Shown: piece by piece, positions 1 through 5,474 of the stretch | Position numbering within the stretch: position 1 is the stretch's first letter | How the letters are laid out: every line of letters begins with the position of its first letter | Origin: an uncultured Porphyromonas sp. | GTDB taxonomy: Bacteria > Bacteroidota > Bacteroidia > Bacteroidales > Porphyromonadaceae | Direction: 5' to 3' | DNA: 8,108 nt | Assembly (NCBI GenBank): GCA_946997275.1 | Contig: CAMPUN010000036.1 | Coordinates: 1 to 8,108, forward strand | Program-made: the position numbers and the translations under genes | The notes under the pieces: model-generated | The model's database searches: none | The model's input: the letters and a program-made list of their open reading frames with translations, nothing else | Told to the model about the DNA's origin: nothing

Positions 1-994
1 AATTAACGAACCCACGATAGCGGAACTGCGGGTGTGCCCCTAGGAGGAAGAGCTGTGAGGGCTGGCTCGTGCGGATACGCATATCGGCGCTCAGTCCGAG
101 AGACCAGTCTTCAGAGAGCTGCACGGCGGTGGCGCCATCTGCGTCAATCATATGTAGATGTTCGCTAGCCAGGAGGTCGCCCTGGGCTGGACTAGGCAGC
201 GAGTGGGATAGGAAGGCGTAGCGTGCGCCTAGGTCGAAGGACCAGTTCTGCGCCTGAAGGTTCTCTATGCGACCCGTCAGACTGTACTCGCGTAGCTTGT
301 CTTGCCAGCGGGTGCGGTCCAGTAGGGGAAGCGTACCCATCTGCATCCTCTGTTGCGTAGGGGTGTGCGCAAAGACGTGACTACGGATCCCTCCCTGCAG
401 CTTGACGGTGCTCTCCTTCCAGTGATAGCTGTAGCCTAGGACTCCCTCGGTAGCGTGGCGGTACATATTCGTCTGGTAGGGGACTTCCTTGAGGTAGTGA
501 TAGTCAGGATCGGTCTCCCGAGTAGGACCATGCACGGAGTGGTTAGGTCCGTTCTTGCTGAGCGAGAAAAGCTCCGAGCGATGCGTCAGATCGAGAGAAA
601 GGACATTGTGCTTGCTCCCAAAGTGCCACTGCCCCGCCAGATCCCCACCGAAAGCCGGTGCAAAGCCTCCGAAGAGACGGGCCATGATCCCATTGTAAGG
701 CTGAGGCACCTCACTGGCAAAGCTAGACAGCTGAGGCGTTGGCGCTGGTGAGAGGGTCGGCGTGAAGTCTCTCGTGGAGCGAGGTGTGGCTGGGTTGTAG
801 CGCTCTATCTGAGGCTTTGTCAGAGGTATCAGCGTAAAGATAGGATTGGTGTCATCTATCTGTCTCACCTTTTCGCTCACCACGGTGACCTCACGGCTGA
901 TGGTGTCACGCTTGGCTGGAGGGGTGGGCTGTTGAGCTAAAGCTGGGAGCAGGCTGCTGAGCAGTACTGGGAGAAGTATGTATAGTCGTTTCAT
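1..994 (-). CDS. Outer-membrane beta-barrel protein (TonB-dependent-receptor-like), 3' end beyond window
   Basis: This frame is open from an ATG at 992-994 to the left edge, giving about 331 residues without a stop; the C-terminus is missing. Residues 1-20 form a signal peptide (MKRLYILLPV..., cut at ALA|QQ). Residues 29-50 (DTISREVTVVSEKV...) resemble the N-terminal stretch of Bacteroidota proteins often annotated as TonB-dependent receptors and encoded beside TPR genes. From about residue 115, aromatic-rich strands of alternating character follow (for example LSLDLTHRSELFSL, TVKLQGGIRSHVFA, WSFDLGARYAFLSH), as in an outer-membrane barrel. No plug domain is evident, so the TonB label is weaker than the barrel call. 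The gene lies 43 bases after the TPR gene on the same strand and is probably cotranscribed with it. No Shine-Dalgarno site is visible. The substrate cannot be told. Confidence 0.75.
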   Translation of the reverse strand, partial: MKRLYILLPVLLSSLLPALAQQPTPPAKRDTISREVTVVSEKVRQIDDTNPIFTLIPLTKPQIERYNPATPRSTRDFTPTLSPAPTPQLSSFASEVPQPYNGIMARLFGGFAPAFGGDLAGQWHFGSKHNVLSLDLTHRSELFSLSKNGPNHSVHGPTRETDPDYHYLKEVPYQTNMYRHATEGVLGYSYHWKESTVKLQGGIRSHVFAHTPTQQRMQMGTLPLLDRTRWQDKLREYSLTGRIENLQAQNWSFDLGARYAFLSHSLPSPAQGDLLASEHLHMIDADGATAVQLSEDWSLGLSADMRIRTSQPSQLFLLGAHPQFRYRGFVN

Positions 995-1037
995 CGATGA
1001 TAGGCTTAATCGTGAGAAATGGAAGGCGAGAGGCGCA

Positions 1038-1724
1038 TTAGCGAGCCGTACTTTGGCGAAGCTGTGCGAGCTTCTCTGTGGCGCGCTGACGTATCGGCGA
1101 AGTCTCGTCGGTGTAGTTCTTGAGCAAGCTCTCTAGGTATAGTCTTGCCGTGTCGGGATCCCCCTTGGCGAGGTACCAGTCGGAGAGCGTTATGATCGTC
1201 TCGGCAGATAGATCGGGGTCTGGGTAAGCTTCGTTGACCAGCTTGTCCAGTAGCTGCTTCGAGTAGCTTTGCTGCACCTTGTTAGAGACGTAGTACTGAG
1301 CCAATAGGAGCGTCCCCTGACTGCCTGCATAAGTCCCTATACGGGCTACAAGTGGCTTTAGCAGAGATTCGATCTGGTTGCCTTGTCCTGTCTTCAAGTA
1401 GCTGGTAGCTAGGCGACAAGTCAAGAGGTCTAGTTGCTCTTGGCTCCATCCCTTAGCCTTGTCTAGCTGAGGCGTTATGACCTTGATGACCCATGCGTAC
1501 TGTCCCGCTTGGAGCGCGCTCTCGGTAGCTGAGAGCAGTGTCGTCTGATAGCTTGCAGGGGCTAGCGGTAGTGTGAGGAGCTCCTGTTGCAAAGGCAATG
1601 CCTGCGCAAAGGCTCGCTGATGAAGGCGGATCGTAGACATCTTCTGAAGCAAACCAATGTGCAGCTCCTGCGACAGTTGCTTGCGACTGGGGTAGATGCG
1701 CTCATAGAGTGCTAGAGCGTCTGC
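1038..1724 (-). pseudogene. C-terminal part of the interrupted TPR protein
   Basis: These 228 sense codons plus a TAA continue in exactly the frame of the TPR gene upstream (1725-4049), directly after its TAG. The first residues (ADALALYERIYPSRKQL) finish a TPR repeat whose first half ends just before the stop (YYLGDLYERAGK). More helical-hairpin repeats follow, including SDWYLAKGDPDTARLYLESLL near the end. The frame is open and shows no second lesion, so the break is recent, a sequence error, or read through. As a separate gene it could only start at an internal codon, such as TTG at 1650-1652 or ATG at 1638-1640. An AGGAG lies about 12 to 25 bases upstream of these, and the product would lack a signal peptide. 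I treat it as the broken 3' part of one gene of about 1003 codons. Confidence 0.8.
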
Positions 1725-1727
1725 CTA
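1725..1727 (-). other. In-frame amber codon (TAG) inside a TPR repeat
   Basis: Aligned on the TPR consensus, the residues L-G-D-L-Y-E-R-A-G-K lead to the TAG and A-D-A-L-A-L-Y-E-R follow. This puts the stop at repeat position 17, normally tyrosine in a G-D/K-Y-x-x-A pattern. Other repeats in the same protein have Y at this place (QGHYTPA, KKDYKAQ, RQNYQSV). One change of the third base of TAC or TAT gives TAG. All five complete genes in the window end in TAA. Confidence 0.85.
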
Positions 1728-4049
1728 TTTGCCAGCACGTTCGTAGAGATCGCCCAAGTAGTAGTGCGCTAAGAGCGAAGAAGCACCTTGTGGCTTCAGG
1801 TCTAGGTACTCCTTGAGCAAGCGCTCTGCCTGTGGCTGTCGGGACTGGTGAGCACGCTCGGCCGTCTCGAAGGAGATGTTCATCGCCTCGCTCTCGTTGA
1901 TGGCGTAGCTTCCGCCAATGCTGTTGGCGTACTGGACAAACTCGGTGGAGCGTCCCTCCTCGATGTAGATACTCTTCAGCGCTTCGTAAGCCTGCTTCGC
2001 CTCGCCACTCTGTGGCGCCTCAGCGAGGAGCGCTTTGTAAGTCTCGATGGCTCGGTTCGTCTCATTCCTATTATAATATAGTAGTGCCAACTGCAGGGCA
2101 GCCTTGCGCCCATACTCGCTCTGCGGGTACTCCTGCGTCAGACGTGTGAAAGCTCCGATAGCCTCCGCATGCTGTCCTGACAGCTCCATAGCTCGTCCCT
2201 GATCGTACATAGCGCGAGGCTTGTAAAGGCTGTTCGGGTGGCGAGCGATCAACTTATCGAGTGCAGCGATCTGCGCCTTGTAGTCCTTCTTTAGACCCTC
2301 AATGTCAGACAGCATATAGAGCGCATAGACCTGATTGTCAGGAGCGATCCTGTAAGCCTCCTCGTAGTAGCGTACGGCAGGCGTGTAGTGCCCCTGCATA
2401 TAGTGCGCATCGCCTAGGCGGGCGTGGACATCCGCCTGCAACGTACTGTCGAGCGGGCCCTCTTGGAGTAAGATAGAGAGCGTCTGCGTGGCAGCTCCGT
2501 ATTGCTTCTGCTTGATCTGGCTGTAGCCCAGTAGGTAGCGAGCTATCTGTAGCTGTGCGCTAGTAGCTGTTCGTTTATTGAGGATAGCAGTGAGTGCTTG
2601 TGATGCACGCTTGTAGGCTCCCTGCTGAGAGAGGAGTTGCGCTCCTAGGAGCTGCGCCTCAGTGTGGTGTGTGGAGCGCGTGCCGAGTTGCTGTGCTTGC
2701 TGGTTGTAGCGCTGTGCTAGGGCTAGGTCGCCCGTCTGTTGCGCCTGCTGTGTGAGCTGATTGAGCAGATAGCACTGCGCCTCTACAATTACGGGCGAAG
2801 GACTCTTGATACGTCCTATGGAGGCTAGACTAGTCTGGTAGTCGGGGCTGCGGTAGTAGCTCTCAATGAGAAAGCGCTCCATCGCCTCACGGTGTGCCGA
2901 CTGGGCGAATGTATTGAGAAACTCCTCGCAGAGCCTCACCTCCTGACCAAACGAACCGCCCGCCTTGCTGCGCATTAGCAATACCTGCTCATAGATGGCA
3001 GCTTCACGGATCGTAGGAGCTACGGCTCTATCTGCCGCCACCTGATAGGAGGCCAAAGCTTCGGAGTAAAGCCCCATATCTCTACGAGCACGAGCTAGGT
3101 AAAGGTTGGCCACCCCGCTCGTCTCCGCATCGCCACGGGTCGCTAGGAGTAGATGCGGGATCGCTTGCTCCGTGCGCTCCGTCTCCATGTAGGCGGCTGC
3201 GAGGATAAGTTGGTCTTCAGGTGTCAGGGCATTAGCCTTTTGCTCTGCTAGTGGAGCGAGGCGCTCGATAGCTTTGCTCGGCTCCTCAAGACGATACCAC
3301 GCGTTTGCCTCTAGGATCTGACTCTCCGTGCGCTGCTCCTCCGAGAGGCGTGCCGTGGCAAGTGCCTCGGTGTGCGTGAGCACCGACTGATAGTTTTGCC
3401 GATAGAGGGCTATCCGCGCCAGTCCTAGACGAGCGTCATACTGCAGATCGCCCTGGTCCTGTATCGGGAGTAGCGTGCGCTCAGCCTTGTCCAGATTGTT
3501 TTGCGCTATGTATAGCTGCGCCAGATAGAGCCTAGCCACATCGCCCCAGTAACCTCCATTGTCAGCGGTCAACTCAAAGAGTCGCTCCACCTGATCTCCA
3601 GAGCGACCAGACAGTAGGAGCGCATAGGCCATCTTGACCTGCCACTCGCTCCGCGCCTCACGTGTCAAGGTCTGCTCACGCACCTGCTCTAGCGTATGGC
3701 GAGCACGATTGTACTCCTTATTATATAGGTAGTGTGTGGCACGAGCTATGCGCGCTATCTGCGCCTCACGGGAGACGGGCTCTCTGGTAATATACTCCTC
3801 CAGCTCGGCAGCAGCACTCGGACGACCCAGCAGATGCGCCCCATAAGTGGCAAACCACCCATCCGCCTCGCTCAGACGTCGTGTAGAGGAGAGGAGCGTC
3901 GTGGTGCGTAGGGGCGAGCCCGCTGCGAGAGTCACCTCGATGGCATGCTGCTCGGTGGGTATGCTAAAGGTCTCTTGCGCCTGCAGTTGATAGGCTAGTG
4001 GCATGCTGCCACAGAGCAGTAGCGTATATAGGTATCCTTTGTAGTTCAT
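1725..4049 (-). CDS. Periplasmic tetratricopeptide-repeat protein, cut short by in-frame TAG
   Basis: The first 774 codons of a TPR protein run from ATG 4047-4049 to TAG 1725-1727. Residues 1-24 form a signal peptide (LLLCGSMPLAYQLQA, then QETF), so the product is likely periplasmic. The cysteine at residue 13 lacks a proper lipobox, so it is probably not a lipoprotein. The rest is almost all helical repeats of about 34 residues. The clearest lie around residues 510-700, such as ARLGDAHYMQGHYTPAVRYY and YDQGRAMELSGQHAEAIGAF, which resemble TPRs of envelope-assembly proteins. The function is unknown; TPR arrays hold protein partners, and the barrel encoded next door is the obvious candidate. 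A perfect promoter lies about 55 bases upstream. The stop falls inside a TPR, so the truncated form is probably abnormal. The name of the family is not known to me. Confidence 0.85.
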   Translation of the reverse strand: MNYKGYLYTLLLCGSMPLAYQLQAQETFSIPTEQHAIEVTLAAGSPLRTTTLLSSTRRLSEADGWFATYGAHLLGRPSAAAELEEYITREPVSREAQIARIARATHYLYNKEYNRARHTLEQVREQTLTREARSEWQVKMAYALLLSGRSGDQVERLFELTADNGGYWGDVARLYLAQLYIAQNNLDKAERTLLPIQDQGDLQYDARLGLARIALYRQNYQSVLTHTEALATARLSEEQRTESQILEANAWYRLEEPSKAIERLAPLAEQKANALTPEDQLILAAAYMETERTEQAIPHLLLATRGDAETSGVANLYLARARRDMGLYSEALASYQVAADRAVAPTIREAAIYEQVLLMRSKAGGSFGQEVRLCEEFLNTFAQSAHREAMERFLIESYYRSPDYQTSLASIGRIKSPSPVIVEAQCYLLNQLTQQAQQTGDLALAQRYNQQAQQLGTRSTHHTEAQLLGAQLLSQQGAYKRASQALTAILNKRTATSAQLQIARYLLGYSQIKQKQYGAATQTLSILLQEGPLDSTLQADVHARLGDAHYMQGHYTPAVRYYEEAYRIAPDNQVYALYMLSDIEGLKKDYKAQIAALDKLIARHPNSLYKPRAMYDQGRAMELSGQHAEAIGAFTRLTQEYPQSEYGRKAALQLALLYYNRNETNRAIETYKALLAEAPQSGEAKQAYEALKSIYIEEGRSTEFVQYANSIGGSYAINESEAMNISFETAERAHQSRQPQAERLLKEYLDLKPQGASSLLAHYYLGDLYERAGK

Positions 4050-4106
4050 CGGTAGTAGTCTTATCTAAGGGGGCGAAGTCCTCTGGATACGCCCGATATT
4101 CTCACG

Positions 4107-4137
4107 CAAATCTACTGAAATAACTGCTGAGAGCAAA
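4107..4137 (-). promoter_or_regulatory. Promoter of the TPR / beta-barrel operon
   Basis: Read on the minus strand, TTTG (4137-4134) is followed by a 19-base spacer and TAGATTTG (4114-4107). This is a perfect match to the Bacteroidota housekeeping consensus TTTG-N19-TAnnTTTG. The expected transcription start is near 4100, giving a leader of about 50 bases before the ATG at 4049. The promoter overlaps a rightward open frame (4069-4224), which argues against the upstream part of that frame being coding. Confidence 0.75.
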
Positions 4138-4203
4138 ATCTGGCAGGGCTGGCGCATGAAGCAAGATGACTTCATCGACGGCACTATCAAGGAAATCGAA
4201 CGA

Positions 4204-4239
4204 TTCCTCGGTGGAGATCTTTGATTATCCACCGAGGAA
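4204..4239. repeat. Perfect 12-bp inverted repeat with 12-base loop
   Basis: TTCCTCGGTGGA (4204-4215) and TCCACCGAGGAA (4228-4239) are exact reverse complements around the loop GATCTTTGATTA. It could be a transcriptional hairpin between the divergent promoters or a binding site. It has no T-run on the plus side, so a standard terminator is unlikely in that direction. It touches the start of the tandem repeats at 4247, and its left arm shares ATTCCTCG with the repeat unit at 4354. Confidence 0.85.
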
Positions 4240-4246
4240 CGGAAAA

Positions 4247-4309
4247 TTCTTCGGAACTTTCATTTCGTTCTTCCGAAGTTTCATTTCATTCTTCCGAAGT
4301 TTCATTTCC
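4247..4309. repeat. Three tandem copies of a 21-bp repeat
   Basis: Copies lie at 4247-4267, 4268-4288 and 4289-4309. Each begins TTCTTC and ends TTTCATTTC plus one variable base. Copies 2 and 3 are identical except for that last base. Copy 1 differs at two inner positions, TTCGGAAC in place of TTCCGAAG. As a result CTTCGGAA (4249-4256) is the exact reverse complement of TTCCGAAG in copies 2 and 3. A 21-base period keeps all three frames open, which explains the short repetitive open frames here; I do not regard them as genes. Confidence 0.9.
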
Positions 4310-4331
4310 CGGCTCCGTGGGGAATTTTCGT

Positions 4332-4375
4332 TTTCTCGTGAGCTATTGGGAAATTCCTCGTGAGCTTTCGGGGAG
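4332..4375. repeat. Two diverged 22-bp direct repeats
   Basis: Units 4332-4353 and 4354-4375 share CTCGTGAGCT (4335-4344 and 4357-4366) exactly 22 bases apart and match at about 16 of 22 positions. They continue the spacing of the 21-bp array after one poorly conserved unit (4310-4331, containing CTCCGTG). The whole stretch 4203-4375 can be divided into eight blocks of 21 or 22 bases, although the first two and the fourth-last are only weakly alike. Confidence 0.6.
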
Positions 4376-4394
4376 AGCGCAGAAATTCACATCT

Positions 4395-4425
4395 TTTGCT
4401 GTCTACAAAAAAAAAACTATCTTTG
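4395..4425 (+). promoter_or_regulatory. Promoter of the small exported protein gene, with an A10 run in the spacer
   Basis: TTTG (4395-4398), a 19-base spacer and TATCTTTG (4418-4425) match the Bacteroidota consensus perfectly. Ten consecutive A (4407-4416) lie inside the spacer, so gain or loss of one A would change the -33 to -7 distance. Transcription should begin near 4430, which leaves a long leader of about 130 bases before the gene at 4565. Confidence 0.75.
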
Positions 4426-4564
4426 CGATATGGAAAGAGGTCTCAGTCTGCTACCATCGCCTAGCACAAGGCGTGTAAACTAAAGAAGTAGGAGAGCGAA
4501 GATGCGGACGTGCGTGGACAGATCAAGAGACCAAAAGAATACTAACTCATAAGCTTTTAGGACG
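4426..4564 (+). promoter_or_regulatory. Long 5' leader with a candidate 16-codon upstream ORF
   Basis: The leader holds a short hairpin, CGCCT-AGCACA-AGGCG (about 4459-4474). It also has AGGAG at 4490-4494, seven bases before an ATG at 4502. That ATG opens a 16-codon frame (MRTCVDRSRDQKNTNS) ending in TAA at 4550-4552, 12 bases before the gene's own ATG. The gene itself has only an AGGA two bases from its start, too close to work well. A distant pair, GGTCTC (4439-4444) and GAGACC (4527-4532), could close the leader into one fold but may be chance. No known riboswitch class is recognised. Confidence 0.35.
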
Positions 4565-4963
4565 ATGAAACATACGACATGGTTATGCACTTTGCTTCTA
4601 TTCCTGCTACCACTCGTGGCAAAGGGACAGCAGCAGGTGGCGCTGGATGAATCTCAGCAAGAGATAGCAAAGGTTATAAAGACCGTCATGCATCTATCTG
4701 AGCAGGATGCAACACTGGCTCAGGCTGATGCTACGACACGTAAGGCTGTCGAGGTGGTGCGAGCCCTCACTGGCCAAAAAGAGTACAGCGAGAAAATGGC
4801 TACAAACCTAGCTTCTGGACTTACGCTTGAAGACAATCACATCGTAATCCTCCCTAAGTATCAGCGTCCAACAGAGGGTGCCACGTGGGATGGCGTATCC
4901 CTAGCGGAATTCGTGAAGGCGATAGACGACTTTCGCTCGATGACGCTAACGGGACAGCAATAA
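4565..4963 (+). CDS. Small exported protein of unknown function
   Basis: The gene encodes 132 residues. Residues 1-21 form a signal peptide (MKHTTWLCTLLLFLLPLVAKG) with likely cleavage before Q22, leaving a mature protein of about 111 residues. The mature part has a polar, mostly helical first half rich in Gln, Ala, Glu and Thr (about 22-70). A mixed segment with LTLEDNHIVILPKYQRP follows, then a final helix (LAEFVKAIDDFRSM). It has no cysteine after the signal, no further membrane segment and no catalytic motif I can identify. It stands alone between its own promoter (4395-4425) and a terminator (5000-5041), so it is a single-gene unit, divergent from the TPR operon. I do not recognise the family; secreted or periplasmic location is all that can be said. 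Confidence 0.8.
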   Translation: MKHTTWLCTLLLFLLPLVAKGQQQVALDESQQEIAKVIKTVMHLSEQDATLAQADATTRKAVEVVRALTGQKEYSEKMATNLASGLTLEDNHIVILPKYQRPTEGATWDGVSLAEFVKAIDDFRSMTLTGQQ

Positions 4964-4999
4964 TCGGCTGTGTAGTCCGTATCTTTCGCTCCTATCCTT

Positions 5000-5041
5000 C
5001 TAGAGACTGTCGCTAATTAGCTGCGGTCTCTAGTTGTTTTT
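5000..5041 (+). terminator. Rho-independent terminator after the small exported protein gene
   Basis: CTAGAGAC (5000-5007) pairs exactly with GTCTCTAG (5026-5033). The stem continues inward through G-U and G-C pairs with one mismatch to a TAATTA loop. It is followed at once by TTGTTTTT (5034-5041). It lies 36 bases after the stop codon and separates this gene from the oxidoreductase operon. Confidence 0.85.
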
Positions 5042-5071
5042 AGGGAGCTATTCATCTTCAAAAGAGCCTCT

Positions 5072-5158
5072 TTACGAAGAACATGTCGGGAAAACAATCT
5101 TTTTCTCTACCTAATGGTAGGTATTTCGAATATTCTTCGTAACTTTGAGGTCGAAGAA
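5072..5158. promoter_or_regulatory. Candidate operator: three CGAAGAA half-sites around the operon promoter
   Basis: TTACGAAGAA (5072-5081) and TTCTTCGTAA (5133-5142) form a perfect 10-bp inverted repeat. A third copy, CGAAGAA (5152-5158), makes a second inverted pair with TTCTTCG (5133-5139), separated by 12 bases that contain the whole -7 box. A small palindrome, CTACC-TAAT-GGTAG (5107-5120), sits near the centre of the larger repeat and covers the -33 position. The arrangement fits binding of a dimeric regulator to two or three sites, possibly with looping. The regulator is unknown. Confidence 0.5.
5140..5147 (+). promoter_or_regulatory. Likely -7 box of the oxidoreductase operon promoter
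   Basis: TAACTTTG matches the TAnnTTTG consensus. The place 19 bases upstream reads GTAG instead of TTTG, so the -33 box is poor and the promoter may need an activator. The start site would be near 5153, giving a leader of about 80 bases to the ATG at 5233. A weaker alternative is TTTG near 5185, 19 bases before TACAATTA. Confidence 0.5.
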
Positions 5159-5232
5159 AACTAATTGTATCACAGTACTCGACTTTTGTCTGTTGACGGG
5201 AGGAGGGTACAATTATCTATAACGTACTACAC

Positions 5233-5460
5233 ATGGCAAAATTTAGAGGAGCAATCGTAGTCAACGAGCAACGCTGCAAGGGGTGCAACCTCTGCGTTGT
5301 GGCGTGTCCTACTACGAGTATCTCGCTTCACCCAGACGAGGTGAACGACAAGGGGTATCACTACTGCTATATGAGCAGCCCCGAAACGTGCATTGGCTGC
5401 GCAAATTGTGGCGTGGTTTGTCCCGACGGCTGTATCAGCGTCTATAAAGTAACCCTTTAA
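5233..5460 (+). CDS. korD: 2-oxoacid:ferredoxin oxidoreductase, delta subunit (2[4Fe-4S] ferredoxin)
   Basis: This 75-residue ferredoxin-type subunit carries two cluster motifs. C15-x2-C18-x2-C21-x3-C25-P is CKGCNLCVVACP, and C53-x2-C56-x2-C59-x3-C63-P is CIGCANCGVVCP. Each motif supplies three ligands to one [4Fe-4S] cluster and the fourth ligand to the other. Its role is to carry electrons from the catalytic alpha-beta core to external ferredoxin. C45 and C67 are extra cysteines. It is the first gene of the operon, 14 bases before the alpha gene. The ATG at 5233 has no close ribosome site; an AGGAGG lies 27 bases upstream at 5201-5206. The length is usual for a free delta subunit. The symbol follows the 2-oxoglutarate enzyme; a 2-oxoisovalerate (vor) enzyme would look the same. 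Confidence 0.9.
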   Translation: MAKFRGAIVVNEQRCKGCNLCVVACPTTSISLHPDEVNDKGYHYCYMSSPETCIGCANCGVVCPDGCISVYKVTL

Positions 5461-5474
5461 TCCTAATAGCTATC

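Noticed and set aside
455..751. 98-codon plus-strand open frame
   Set aside because: It is antisense to the beta-barrel gene, whose own frame is open through the whole stretch with a signal peptide and barrel-like strands.
1848..2476. Plus-strand open frames at 1848-2081 and 2261-2476
   Set aside because: They are antisense to well-formed TPR repeats, have no start signals and encode low-complexity sequence.
4247..4309. Possible CRISPR array
   Set aside because: The 21-bp copies are directly adjacent with no spacers and no cas genes are present.
4166..4478. Two overlapping plus-strand open frames (65 and 85 codons) with repeats such as SSEVSFHSSEVSF
   Set aside because: They are open only because the 21-bp tandem repeat keeps frame; one runs through the promoter at 4395-4425, and neither has a ribosome site or protein-like content outside the repeat.
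5083..5142. 19-codon frame MSGKQSFSLPNGRYFEYSS
   Set aside because: It lies upstream of the likely start of transcription and ends inside the -7 box; there is no ribosome site, and it overlaps the inverted repeat that better explains the sequence.
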